Shown: positions 44,948 to 53,416 of the stretch, piece by piece | Numbering within the stretch: the first letter of the stretch is position 1 | Layout: every line of letters begins with the position of its first letter | Assembly: GCA_036267355.1 (NCBI GenBank) | Contig: DATAWG010000020.1 | Coordinates: 1-64,000 of the forward strand | Reading direction: 5' to 3' | DNA: 64,000 nt | Source: Pirellulales bacterium | Lineage (GTDB): Bacteria; Planctomycetota; Planctomycetia; Pirellulales; DATAWG01 | The notes under the pieces: generated by a model | Database searches by the model: none | Seen by the model: only the letters and a program-made list of their open reading frames with translations | Told to the model about the DNA's origin: nothing | Position numbers and translations under genes: made by a program

Positions 44948-45999
44948 CAATTGCCTCCTGTGTTCTGGCTGCTGCGCGCGAGCCTGAGGCTGGTGATCAC
45001 GTTGGCGGTCGTGCCGGTGGCAGCCGAGGCCACTTCGGAGGTAGTGACCAATCCCGATTGCCGGCCGACCGCGACCCAACGGGAATTGAAATCCTGCCAG
45101 TTGAACTGGTTCGGGCTGGTCGGCGTCGTGGCGGGCGGGATTGGAATGCTGTCGATCCGGCCGATCAGCAGATAAACACCCGAGACGGGCCGGAACACCT
45201 GCGTCGATGCCGTGGACGACACGATATACACCAGGTCGAGCGAACCGGTGGGGGCGAAGGTGATGATGATCTGGCCGGCGTCGCCCGCGCCGGCGGTAAA
45301 CGGATTGTTGAAGCCGGTCATGCTGGAGTTGAAATCGGCCCCGGAAAATTCGAGATCGATCGCCACGCCATCGGAAAGCTGCACCGCCGAAGCGGCAGAC
45401 TTGATCGGGCGGCGATAAATCTGAAACGGCAGACTTGCGCCGGGGGGATAGGTTTGCGTCGGATCGAGCGGCGCAATCGTGGCCGAGTTGCCGTTGATAT
45501 TGCTGAGATAGAAGGATTCGCCACGGTAACTGAAGCGGATCACGTCGCCCGCTTGAACATTCGCATTGGTGAGACTGGCGTTGCTGAACGTGACCGTGCT
45601 GCCGTTGATGCTTGCCGTGGAAGTCAGCGTGTCGCCGAGATACGGGGGAGGAACTTCCGCGAGGTAGAGCTCCATCGCAGCCGACGAATTCACCACGGCC
45701 CCCGTGCTGTTCTTCAAGCGTTGAATCCACACCGCAGCCGGCCGGCCGCTCACCTCGGCTTGCGTTTGGGCCGTGGCCAGCATCGTGCTCAAAACACGCG
45801 CCCCTTCCCGCGCCCGCCGAGAGTCGCTGGCCGCCGACAACACCGGAATCATGATCGATGTGAGCAGTGTGACCAGCAGGATGACGACCATCATTTCAAT
45901 AAGCGTGAACCCGCGACGCGGCGCCGCGGTCGACGCGCGAAACCGCAAGCGAGCCACAGCGCCGGTTGATATTTGTTTGAGGTTCATCGTCGTGCCCAT
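44947..45999 (-). CDS. Prepilin-like protein (GspH type) with repeat-containing leader
   Basis: 350 residues from ATG 45999 (a second ATG is four codons later). The cleavage site is TAAPRRG followed by FTLIEMMVVILLVTLLTSIM with Glu+5, at about residue 30. The leader codes ARLRFRAS from one arm of the GCTCGCTTGCGG palindrome. REGARVLSTMLATAQTQAEVSGRPAAVW after the helix fits GspH/FimT. A GAGG-rich heptamer tract lies upstream, with the nearest GAGG about 14 nt from the ATG. Confidence 0.88.
   Translation of the reverse strand: MGTTMNLKQISTGAVARLRFRASTAAPRRGFTLIEMMVVILLVTLLTSIMIPVLSAASDSRRAREGARVLSTMLATAQTQAEVSGRPAAVWIQRLKNSTGAVVNSSAAMELYLAEVPPPYLGDTLTSTASINGSTVTFSNASLTNANVQAGDVIRFSYRGESFYLSNINGNSATIAPLDPTQTYPPGASLPFQIYRRPIKSAASAVQLSDGVAIDLEFSGADFNSSMTGFNNPFTAGAGDAGQIIITFAPTGSLDLVYIVSSTASTQVFRPVSGVYLLIGRIDSIPIPPATTPTSPNQFNWQDFNSRWVAVGRQSGLVTTSEVASAATGTTANVITSLRLARSSQNTGGN
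44954..44958 (-). promoter_or_regulatory. Strong ribosome-binding site GGAGG of the PilV-like prepilin gene
   Basis: GGAGG followed by six bases and ATG at 44947; it lies in the last codons of the GspH-like gene. It decides the start and so the long leader. Confidence 0.75.
45935..45954. repeat. Single arm of the GCTCGCTTGCGGTTTCGCGC repeat within a prepilin leader
   Basis: Perfect 20-nt copy on the minus strand, read in frame as ARLRFRA in the GspH-like leader. Confidence 0.9.
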
Positions 46000-46012
46000 T
46001 TTTGTTCGTCTG

Positions 46013-46047
46013 TCCTCGCCTCTCGTCCCTCGCCCCTCGTCCCTCCT
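46013..46047. repeat. G/C-rich heptamer tract between two prepilin genes
   Basis: CCCCTCG-type units (plus strand), so G-rich in the sense of the minus-strand genes. It fills the short gap between the 303-residue prepilin and the GspH-like prepilin. Confidence 0.75.
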
Positions 46048-46957
46048 AATGCACCCCCAGCGCCTGATTCGTGACATTGTCATAACTGCCGAGCACGCCG
46101 GTCGTGTTGGTCGGCGAGATTGCCGGGGTGCCGAGCGCATTCGACGTGCCGACATTCACGAACGGATTGTTCGGCGGAGTGGTTTGCGAATAGCGCAGCG
46201 GCGTCGATGTGTCGAGGGTGATGTCGTACAAGGTGTCGGGGCCGGCCGAAAAGATCAGCGGATACAAGGCAAAGGTGGCGGGCGGACTGCCATAGACGCC
46301 GGTCGGATCGGTTTGATCGCGGTCCGTGGAGTTCGCCGGCTGCAGCGGCGAATTGAAGCCGGGCGCCCAGCGCAGGAATTGAATCGGAAAGCCCCACGAG
46401 TCCATGAAACACTGCATCTTGGGATTCTTTGGATCGGTGCCGATATCGCTCTGCGAAAAGTTTTCCAGGATGTCGTTTTCTTCCAGGCCCATCGTGACGA
46501 TCAAATAGAGGCAATCCGCGCCTTGATACGTCGCGTCCGTCGGGTTCGCACTCGTGTAATAGGTGTAATACGATTGCGCGGCGGCCGTCCGGCCCGATAG
46601 CACGGCAGGCGCGTCGGTGATGTCGGTCCAACGGTCGGGCAATTCCATCCGCATCAGCTCGCGGACCGCGTTGCAGCGCAGTTGCGCGGCCACGGCCGGC
46701 GAGCTTCCCGGCGTGATCTGGATCGGCAATCGGCGCCAGCGATACGATTCGTAGCGGTCCATCAGCAAGGTGTGAATTCGCGCGATGACCGCCCGCGTGT
46801 GAGCGATCTGGGCCGACTCCTGCGCCCCGCCGACCGCCACCGCCACCAGCGCCGCCAGGACCACCATGATGCCCATCGTCACCAGCAGCTCGACCAGCGT
46901 GAAGCCGGCCCGCCGAGCGCGATGCCCACGATCTTCGGTAGTGTGTCTGACGTTCAT
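46046..46957 (-). CDS. Prepilin-like protein (GspG/H type)
   Basis: 303 residues. The leader is of normal size: 18 residues ending RARRAG, then FTLVELLVTMGIMVVLAALVAVAV with Glu+5. The mature part includes QIAHTRAVIARIHTLLMDRYESYRWRRLP. It is the only prepilin of the four whose leader contains none of the dispersed repeats. Third from last of the cluster; function as a pilus/pseudopilus subunit is inferred. Confidence 0.88.
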   Translation of the reverse strand: MNVRHTTEDRGHRARRAGFTLVELLVTMGIMVVLAALVAVAVGGAQESAQIAHTRAVIARIHTLLMDRYESYRWRRLPIQITPGSSPAVAAQLRCNAVRELMRMELPDRWTDITDAPAVLSGRTAAAQSYYTYYTSANPTDATYQGADCLYLIVTMGLEENDILENFSQSDIGTDPKNPKMQCFMDSWGFPIQFLRWAPGFNSPLQPANSTDRDQTDPTGVYGSPPATFALYPLIFSAGPDTLYDITLDTSTPLRYSQTTPPNNPFVNVGTSNALGTPAISPTNTTGVLGSYDNVTNQALGVH

Positions 46958-46998
46958 CGAAACAAAGTCCAGTAAATGCGGGTCTGCGACGTGGTGGT

Positions 46999-47128
46999 CC
47001 CTCGCTAACGCGTCGGGCTAGTTTTGTCCCTCGCTCGCGCGTCGGGCCAGTTTTGTCCCTCGCTCGCGCTTCGGGCTCGTCTTGTTTGTGGTTTTGGTGG
47101 TCACACTAGCCCGAAGCGTTAGCGAGGG
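46999..47128. repeat. 29-bp tandem array (three units) plus inverted copy
   Basis: Units begin at 46999, 47028 and 47057 (CCCTCGCTAACGCGTCGGGC then AGTTTTGT), and an inverted copy ACTAGCCCGAAGCGTTAGCG lies at 47105-47128. Intergenic between two prepilin genes. Same repeat and period as 33751-33866. Confidence 0.9.
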
Positions 47129-47163
47129 AGGCCCCGCCGCGGGACTTATTTTTCTCGCGCCGC

Positions 47164-48069
47164 TTAATGCGGGGTCGAATCTTTCAAGTTGCTGGGCGCA
47201 AAGTTCGTCAGGTTGTCCAAATCTCCCTGCGTATAGCCGTTGCCGGACGGATACGATGGATACGGGCTGGGCGTCGACGACGCGCTGGTGTCGCCAAAGT
47301 CGCCGTCCAAGCCGGCGGAGATGATTTGGAACGTATTCGGATTGGCGTATAAGAGTTGCGGGCTGACGGTGGAAGAGCCGGTGTCTAGATAGTAGGGCCG
47401 GCAAACGCCGGTGCCGCCTTGATTGGCCGAGACGGTGTTGTAAGCGGCTTGCGTGGCGTAATTCTGGGCGGCGAAATAGACATACGGGGAGCCCAAACCG
47501 TCGGTCGGCACATACACTGGCGCGGCGGCGCCGGCCGGTTGCAACCGTGTGGTGTCGAACTGATACAGGGCGGTCTTCGCACCTTGTCCGGTAATCGGAT
47601 GCTCCGGATCGGGGCTGAAGCCCGAGAGCCAAAACACAAGCGCTTGCGCCGCAGTCAATCCCGAGGGGATCGCGGCCGCTTCGGTGTTCGCATTGCAATG
47701 CGGAAACGCATGGGCCAAGTGCGCGATGACAAGCGGCATGCCGGTGCTCGAGAAGTCGGACGGCGGATACGAGCCATACTTTTCCTTATAGGCTTTCATC
47801 GAACCGTCGAGGGCGGCGATTTCCGCCGTGATCCGCGCTTCCCGGGCTCGTGCCATGACATTGACCAGCACCGGCGTCAGCAGCCCCACCAAGATCATGA
47901 TGATCACGATCACGACCATCATTTCGACGAGCGTGAAGGCGGAGTGCCGTCGAAAGCCGAATGGCGAATCCTCGACGCGCGAAACCGCAAGCGAGCTTCG
48001 CGCCCCGGTCAAACCGCCGCGTCCCGCGTCCCGCGCCCCTCGTCCCGCGCCCCAAGCGTGCTTGCACAT
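47164..48069 (-). CDS. Prepilin-like protein (GspG type) with 44-residue leader
   Basis: 301 residues from ATG 48069, chosen for AAGGA eight bases upstream. Leader of 44 residues ending FRRHSA, so Ala rather than Gly at -1, then FTLVEMMVVIVIIMILVGLL with Glu+5. The leader is encoded by a heptamer tract (GAGRGARDAGRGG) and one palindrome arm, here read in another frame as SSLAVSR. The mature part (ARITAEIAALDGSMKAYKEKYGSYPP) is a good match to the GspG major pseudopilin. It follows pilC. Confidence 0.88.
   Translation of the reverse strand: MCKHAWGAGRGARDAGRGGLTGARSSLAVSRVEDSPFGFRRHSAFTLVEMMVVIVIIMILVGLLTPVLVNVMARAREARITAEIAALDGSMKAYKEKYGSYPPSDFSSTGMPLVIAHLAHAFPHCNANTEAAAIPSGLTAAQALVFWLSGFSPDPEHPITGQGAKTALYQFDTTRLQPAGAAAPVYVPTDGLGSPYVYFAAQNYATQAAYNTVSANQGGTGVCRPYYLDTGSSTVSPQLLYANPNTFQIISAGLDGDFGDTSASSTPSPYPSYPSGNGYTQGDLDNLTNFAPSNLKDSTPH
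47977..47996. repeat. Single arm of the GCTCGCTTGCGGTTTCGCGC repeat within a prepilin leader
   Basis: Perfect copy on the minus strand read as SSLAVSR in the GspG-like leader, a different frame from the copy at 45935. Confidence 0.9.
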
Positions 48070-48187
48070 GATCGGAATTCCTTGGATATGGATAGTTCGC
48101 CTCCGAGGAGGCGGCAACATTTCGTAGCAGGCATACTCCGGATGCCGACTACCGAGAAGTTCGATTCGATTCCAAGTGGGCCATCAC

Positions 48188-48305
48188 GGCACACGGAGTG
48201 TGCCTACTACTTTGCCGACGGCACACGGAGTGTGCCTACTACTTGCCGACGGCACACGGAGTGTGCCTGCTACTTTTTTTACGGCACACGGAGTGTGCCT
48301 GCTAG
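48188..48305. repeat. Four tandem copies of the GGCACACGGAGTGTGCC palindrome
   Basis: Copies begin at 48188, 48220, 48251 and 48283 (31-32 bp apart), each a 7-bp stem with GGA loop followed by TACTACTT or TGCTAC. It fills the gap between pilC and the GspG-like gene. The 14-15 bp between palindromes is itself conserved, so this is not CRISPR. Confidence 0.9.
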
Positions 48306-48310
48306 GTTGC

Positions 48311-49657
48311 TTATTTGCCGCCGCCGGCGCTCAGGTTCGTGATCAAGGCCACGAGCGGCATGAACAACGCGACGACGATAAATCCCACCGCACCGCCCAA
48401 CACGATGATCAACAGCGGCTCCATCAACTTCGTCAAACTGTCGGTGAGCACCGCCACTTCTTCGTCGAACGTGTCGGCCACTTTATAGAGCATCGTGTCC
48501 AACTCGCCCGTCTCCTCGCCGACGTCGACCATGTTGACCACCAGGTCGTCGACGCAACGGGCGTTCATTCGCAGCACGTACAGGATCAATCCGATCGGGC
48601 CGCCGACGAACATCGTCCAAAACAGCACGCTGATGGCGTTGAACCTGGTGCGCGAATGTTCCTTGAGCGGCTTGGCAATGCTTTCGCCTTCGCGGATCGA
48701 TTCGCTCACCTTGCCGTAGATCCGCTCGAAGACGGCGTTGCCGGAGGTTTCGCGCGTGATATTCAGCGCTTCCAGAATGGGCACGCCGCTGGAAACGAGG
48801 GTGCCGAGCGTGCGCGTCGTGCGGGCCAGGATGTTCTTTTCCACAAGCTGCCCGAATATCGGCACCTTAATGGAAAATGTATCCCATCCTTCGCGGCCGT
48901 AACGGAATTTGCGCAGCAGCTTGACGAACAGCCAGATACCGATCGGAAAACCTGGAATGGCCCACCAATAGTCGAACGCGGCGTGCGAGATGCCGATCAG
49001 CACCTTCGTCATCGTGGGCAGCTCTTGCTTGAAATCCTTGAAGATCTTCTCGAAGGCGGGCACGATCTTGATCATGATGAACGTCAAGATGCCGACCGCC
49101 ACCATTACGACCACGATCGGGTAGACCATCGCCCCTTTGACTTTTCGTTTGAGCGATTGAGCTCGCTCTTGGAACTCGGCGAGGCGGCGGAGAATCACTT
49201 CCAGGGCACCGCCCGCCTCGCCGGCCTTGATCATGTTGACATACAGCCGGTCGAAGGCTTTGGGGCTTTTGGCCATCGCTTCGCTGAGCGTGGCTCCGCC
49301 TTCGATCTCGTCGCACACGTCCATCAGCGAATTCTTGAATCGACCCGGCTTGGCCTGATTCTCGAGAATTCGCAGGCTGCGGAGGATCGGCAGGCCGGCG
49401 TCTTGCAGGATCGAAAGCTGGCGCGTGAAGACGGTGCGTACTTTCGATTTGACGCCGCCGATGACGAAGGGCCGCTTCTTCTTGCCGGTCGGCGTTTTTT
49501 CGGTCGTGGCTTTGCGGGCCTTCTTGACGGCGATTTTCGTTACGAAGTAGCCCATCTGCCGAATCGTGGCTTGAGCTTCGGCTTCGTTGGGCGCTTCGAT
49601 GACGTCTTTGATCTCCTGCCCAGTGGAGTCCATCGCCTCGAATTGATAAGTCGGCAT
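48311..49657 (-). CDS. pilC: Type IV pilus/type II secretion inner-membrane platform protein
   Basis: 448 residues. N-terminal YQFEAMDSTGQEIKDVIEAPNEAEAQATIRQMG, then the first GspF domain with FTRQLSILQDAGLPILRSLRILENQ, three membrane helices (MVYPIVVVMVAVGILTFIMI etc.) and the second GspF domain (TRTLGTLVSSGVPILEALNI). C-terminal EPLLIIVLGGAVGFIVVALFMPL. The platform couples ATPases to pilin assembly. It follows a GspE/PilB-like ATPase and precedes the prepilins. Whether it belongs to a pilus or a secretion pseudopilus cannot be settled here. The start sits behind a C-rich tract. Confidence 0.95.
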   Translation of the reverse strand: MPTYQFEAMDSTGQEIKDVIEAPNEAEAQATIRQMGYFVTKIAVKKARKATTEKTPTGKKKRPFVIGGVKSKVRTVFTRQLSILQDAGLPILRSLRILENQAKPGRFKNSLMDVCDEIEGGATLSEAMAKSPKAFDRLYVNMIKAGEAGGALEVILRRLAEFQERAQSLKRKVKGAMVYPIVVVMVAVGILTFIMIKIVPAFEKIFKDFKQELPTMTKVLIGISHAAFDYWWAIPGFPIGIWLFVKLLRKFRYGREGWDTFSIKVPIFGQLVEKNILARTTRTLGTLVSSGVPILEALNITRETSGNAVFERIYGKVSESIREGESIAKPLKEHSRTRFNAISVLFWTMFVGGPIGLILYVLRMNARCVDDLVVNMVDVGEETGELDTMLYKVADTFDEEVAVLTDSLTKLMEPLLIIVLGGAVGFIVVALFMPLVALITNLSAGGGK

Positions 49658-49702
49658 GGCGGCGGCAAGGGTGAGGGTGAGGTGTTAGGGCGAGGGAAAA
49701 AC

Positions 49703-49766
49703 GCGCGAAACCGCAAGCGAGACGCGCCGCCGTTCGAGCCGCGAAGCTCGCTTGCGGTTTCGCGCG
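49703..49766. repeat. Palindromic repeat, GCTCGCTTGCGGTTTCGCGC family (paired arms)
   Basis: Arms 49703-49721 and 49746-49766 in the gap between the PilB-like ATPase and pilC. Confidence 0.85.
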
Positions 49767-49787
49767 TCATGCATTCATCGTTTGTCG

Positions 49788-51506
49788 TTAAGCTTCCAGG
49801 ATCGTCTCTCGGATCACTTCTTCCGCGGTGGTGGTGCCGGCGAACGCGGCTTCCAAGCCGGCGTCGCGCAAGGTGACCATGCCGCGATTCTTGGCCGACG
49901 ATCGCAACACGTCGGTCGAAGCGTTGCCCATGATCAGATCGCGCATGTCGTCGTCGATCGGCATCATCTCGAACAGCCCGACGCGCCCGCGATAGCCGGT
50001 GCGATTGCAGTTTTCGCAGCCGCGGCCGCGGTAGAACTTCTTGCCTTGGATTTCCGTCGAGTTGAGCTCCAAGTCGGCCATCATTTCCGCGGTCGGCATC
50101 ACTTCCTCGCGGCATTTCGAGCAGATCTTCCGCACGAGCCGCTGGGCCAGCACGCCTTCGAGCGTCGCGGTGATCAAAAACGCCGGGATGCCCATATCGC
50201 GCAAACGGGTGATCGAACTGGGGGCGTCGTTGGTGTGCAGCGTGCTGAACACGGTATGGCCGGTGAGCGACGCCTGGACGGCGATTTCGGCCGTTTCCAC
50301 GTCGCGAATCTCGCCGACCAGAATCTTGTCGGGATCTTGCCGCAAGATCGACCGCAGGCAATGAGCAAAGGTGTTGCCGATCGTCGGATCGATCGGCACC
50401 TGGATCAGCCCGTCGATGTCGTATTCGACCGGGTCTTCCGTGGTGATGATCTTGTCGCTGACTTTGTTCAATTCCGAAAGGGCCGCATAGAGCGTCGTCG
50501 TCTTGCCGCTGCCGGTCGGACCGGTGACCAGCACGATCCCGTTGGGCTTGTTGATCACGTCGCGGAATTGGCGGAGGATGCTGTCGTTCATGCCCGTCTT
50601 TTGCAGATCGAGCGAGATGACCGAGCGATCGAGCACCCGCATGACGACGCTTTCGCCGAACATCGTCGGCAGCACGCTGACGCGCAAATCGACCGGATGC
50701 CCGCCGACGTTCAACTCGATTCGCCCGTCTTGCGGCAAGCGCCGCTCGGCGATATCGAGATTCGCCATGACCTTGATGCGCGTGGTGATCGCGAAGGCCA
50801 GGTGCCGCGGCGGGGGAACCATTTCGAACAGCACGCCGTCGGCCTTGATGCGAATGCGAAATTCATCTTCGAACGGCTCGAAATGCAAGTCGCTGGCCTT
50901 ATCCTTGATGGCCATCAACAAAACCATGTTCAACAGCTTCCGCACGGGAGCGCTGTCGGCCAGGGCCTCGACGCTCGTCAGATCGATCGGGCCATCGCCG
51001 GCCACTTTGTTGGCCGCCGCCGTCAGAGCGCTGTCGGTCTCCATGTCGGCCACGATGCTCTCGACGCTTTCCGAGCCGGCCGAATAAAACCGGTCGAGCG
51101 CTTTTTGAATATCGCGCTCGGTGGCCACCATCGTGCGAATTTCCAGCCCCAAGAAGGTCCGCAATTCGTCTTGCACCGAGAGCTTTGCCGGATCGCTCGT
51201 GGCGATCGTCAGCGTGGTGCCATCCAGCGTGATCGGAATCACGCGATAGAGCTGAGCCATCGCCTCGGTCACGGTGTCGAGCACCTGGGCCGGTATCTGG
51301 AGCTCCGCCAGATAAACCATCTTCATGCCGAACTGCTCGGCCAACGCCTGGGCCAACTGTTCGTCGTCGATGTAGCCCATCTCGATGGCCAGCTTGCCGA
51401 ACGATTCGTCCGGCCGGCGATGTTGCTCTTCCAAGAGCACCTCGCGCTGATCGTCGGAGAGGAAACCAAGGTCGACCAGAATTTGATCGGTGTTGCGAAT
51501 CGGCAT
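49788..51506 (-). CDS. GspE/PilB-like assembly ATPase (copy A)
   Basis: 572 residues from ATG 51506. The N-terminal MshEN-like domain reads ILVDLGFLSDDQREVLLEEQ then EMGYIDDEQLAQALAEQFGM. ATPase core: VTGPTGSGKTTTLYAALSEL (Walker A), ITTEDPVEYDIDGLIQVPI, ILRQDPDKILVGEIRDVETAEIAVQASLTGHTVFSTLHTND. A zinc-binding CSKC...CENC pair is followed by GYRGRVGLFEMM. Powers extension of the pilin filament with PilC just downstream. MshEN domains can bind c-di-GMP; whether this one does is unknown. Confidence 0.95.
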   Translation of the reverse strand: MPIRNTDQILVDLGFLSDDQREVLLEEQHRRPDESFGKLAIEMGYIDDEQLAQALAEQFGMKMVYLAELQIPAQVLDTVTEAMAQLYRVIPITLDGTTLTIATSDPAKLSVQDELRTFLGLEIRTMVATERDIQKALDRFYSAGSESVESIVADMETDSALTAAANKVAGDGPIDLTSVEALADSAPVRKLLNMVLLMAIKDKASDLHFEPFEDEFRIRIKADGVLFEMVPPPRHLAFAITTRIKVMANLDIAERRLPQDGRIELNVGGHPVDLRVSVLPTMFGESVVMRVLDRSVISLDLQKTGMNDSILRQFRDVINKPNGIVLVTGPTGSGKTTTLYAALSELNKVSDKIITTEDPVEYDIDGLIQVPIDPTIGNTFAHCLRSILRQDPDKILVGEIRDVETAEIAVQASLTGHTVFSTLHTNDAPSSITRLRDMGIPAFLITATLEGVLAQRLVRKICSKCREEVMPTAEMMADLELNSTEIQGKKFYRGRGCENCNRTGYRGRVGLFEMMPIDDDMRDLIMGNASTDVLRSSAKNRGMVTLRDAGLEAAFAGTTTAEEVIRETILEA

Positions 51507-51730
51507 GGTTGGGCGAACCGCGCTGAAAGAAAAGGAAGAGGAGCCGCGAATCAGCAATCGTCCGTCAATCAACAATCAATCTCAAACCGCGTCACAAAGT
51601 TCTTCAATTCAACACGAGCCGATTTGGCGGGTGCCATGCCCACTGCCTTGAGTGGGCATGGGTGCCGCGCTCGCCCGAACATGCCAAGGCAGAGCCGTGG
51701 GCATGGCACTTCAGCGAATTCGGCTCGCGG

Positions 51731-52885
51731 TTAATTTTTTCTTGCGTTTCCCTCGTCGCGGCCGTCGGATCTTTCCTTGGCGTTGCGTTCGACGTCGGCG
51801 TCGTCGTCGAAAATTCCCCGCTTGGCATTGGCGATGCGTTTGGCCAATTCGTCGGGCAATTGGGCCCGCATCATCACTTCGTCGATCGCCACGGTTTCCG
51901 ATTTCCAAAGCTCGAACAGCGAATCGTCGAGCAATCGCATTCCCAGCTTGGCCCCCGTCTGGATCGTCGAATTGATGCGGAAGGTCTTGTTTTCGCGGAT
52001 CAGGTTGCCGATGGCCGACGTGACGACCAGCATTTCGTAGGCGGCGACGCGCCCGCCGCCGATTTTCGGCAACAGGGCTTGCGACAAGATGCCGATGATC
52101 GCCGTCGAAAGCTGCGTGCGCACCTGCTCCTGCTGGTTGGTGGGAAAGGCGTCGATAATGCGGTTCACCGTGCCTTGGGCGCCGGTGGTATGCAGCGTGC
52201 CGAACACCAAGTGCCCCGTTTCCGCGGCCGTGATCGCGGCTTCGATCGTTTCCAGATCGCGCATTTCGCCGACGAGAATCACGTCCGGGTCTTGCCGCAA
52301 GACGCGCCGCAATGCTTCGGAAAACGACGGCACATCGACGCCGACTTCCCGCTGGTTCACCGTCGCGCGCTTGTTCGAATGATAAAACTCGATCGGGTCT
52401 TCGACCGTCACAATATGGTGTTCGAGCGTTTCGTTGATGTAGTTGATCATGCTGGCGAGCGTGGTGCTCTTGCCGCTTCCGGTCGGGCCGGTCACCAAGA
52501 ACAATCCTCGCGGGCGCATGCAGAGCCTTTGCACCACCGCGGGGGTGCCCAATTGCTCGAACGTCAGCAAGCGATTGGGAATCTGCCGCAGCACCATCGC
52601 CACGTTGCCGCGCTGCTTGAACACCGAAACGCGGAATCGAGCCAGTTCGCCGAAGGCAAAGCCAAAGTCCGTACCGCCGACTTCGGCGAGTTCCTTTTGG
52701 CAGCGGTCCGGCGTGATGCTCTTCATCAGGGCGACGGTGTCGTCGGCCGCGAGCACTTTCGTCTCCAGCCGCCGCATTCGGCCATCCATGCGAAACACGG
52801 GCGGCTGGCCCACGGTCAGATGGATATCGCTAGCCCCCTGCTTGACGCAGGCGTGCAACAATTTGTCGATGAGGATATTGCCCAT
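51731..52885 (-). CDS. pilT: Pilus retraction ATPase
   Basis: 384 residues. N-terminal MGNILIDKLLHACVKQGASDIHLTVGQPPVFRMDG, Walker A TGPTGSGKSTTLASMINYIN, VTVEDPIEFYHSNKRATVNQREVG, and LVGEMRDLETIEAAITAAETGHLVFGTLHTTGAQGT. The C-terminal LVVTSAIGNLIRENKT matches the PilT-specific helix. The presence of PilT favours a dynamic type IV pilus or related machine over a classic type II secretion system. The last 25 residues are charged. Confidence 0.95.
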   Translation of the reverse strand: MGNILIDKLLHACVKQGASDIHLTVGQPPVFRMDGRMRRLETKVLAADDTVALMKSITPDRCQKELAEVGGTDFGFAFGELARFRVSVFKQRGNVAMVLRQIPNRLLTFEQLGTPAVVQRLCMRPRGLFLVTGPTGSGKSTTLASMINYINETLEHHIVTVEDPIEFYHSNKRATVNQREVGVDVPSFSEALRRVLRQDPDVILVGEMRDLETIEAAITAAETGHLVFGTLHTTGAQGTVNRIIDAFPTNQQEQVRTQLSTAIIGILSQALLPKIGGGRVAAYEMLVVTSAIGNLIRENKTFRINSTIQTGAKLGMRLLDDSLFELWKSETVAIDEVMMRAQLPDELAKRIANAKRGIFDDDADVERNAKERSDGRDEGNARKN

Positions 52886-53416
52886 GCGGCAAAACGCTCC
52901 ATTTCCTCGGCGGATCGGCGAATGCCGAACCGATGGACGACAGACGGCGGACCGGAAACCTCGTGCCAGAAAACGAACGACTATTTACGGCGCAAACTAA
53001 CTTCCAATGGCGACCGTGCCGCGGCGATTGCTGCCGCGCGACGATCGCTCTCGACTTCCCCGACTTGGTAGCGCCCTGCCAGCCTCCCGGCCCGTCGACC
53101 CACCCCGCATGGTTTGCCGACAAAGAAGCTGTAGCCGTTTCATTGCCAGACGATTATTCGCGCTCCGTGCGGAACACTCAAATTTTTGCGTTTCAATGCT
53201 TCAATAATGTTCGTGATCGTAATCGCCGACTCGGCGCCCACCGCCTGCGATTGATCGCGAGCGAGCCCCAATCGTCAGTTACCCGGTTTCGCGACCGGCA
53301 ACCCGTGCCGATACGTTCCGTCCATCGAACCGGTCTCGACCCGCCCAATCAGCTCCGTCGAATTCATTCTGGATTCGGCGCACGCCTTCGCGGTCCGTCC
53401 ATCCAACGACGGGCGA
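52886..53416. other. Gap between pilT and upstream ATPase
   Basis: 531 bp. No convincing coding frame and no copy of the repeat families named here. It could hold a promoter for pilT and following genes. Confidence 0.5.

Noticed and set aside
44948-45730. Extension of the PilV-like prepilin upstream of 44947
   Set aside because: It is an out-of-frame reading of the GspH-like gene; the strong GGAGG and the TGATG overlap fix the start.
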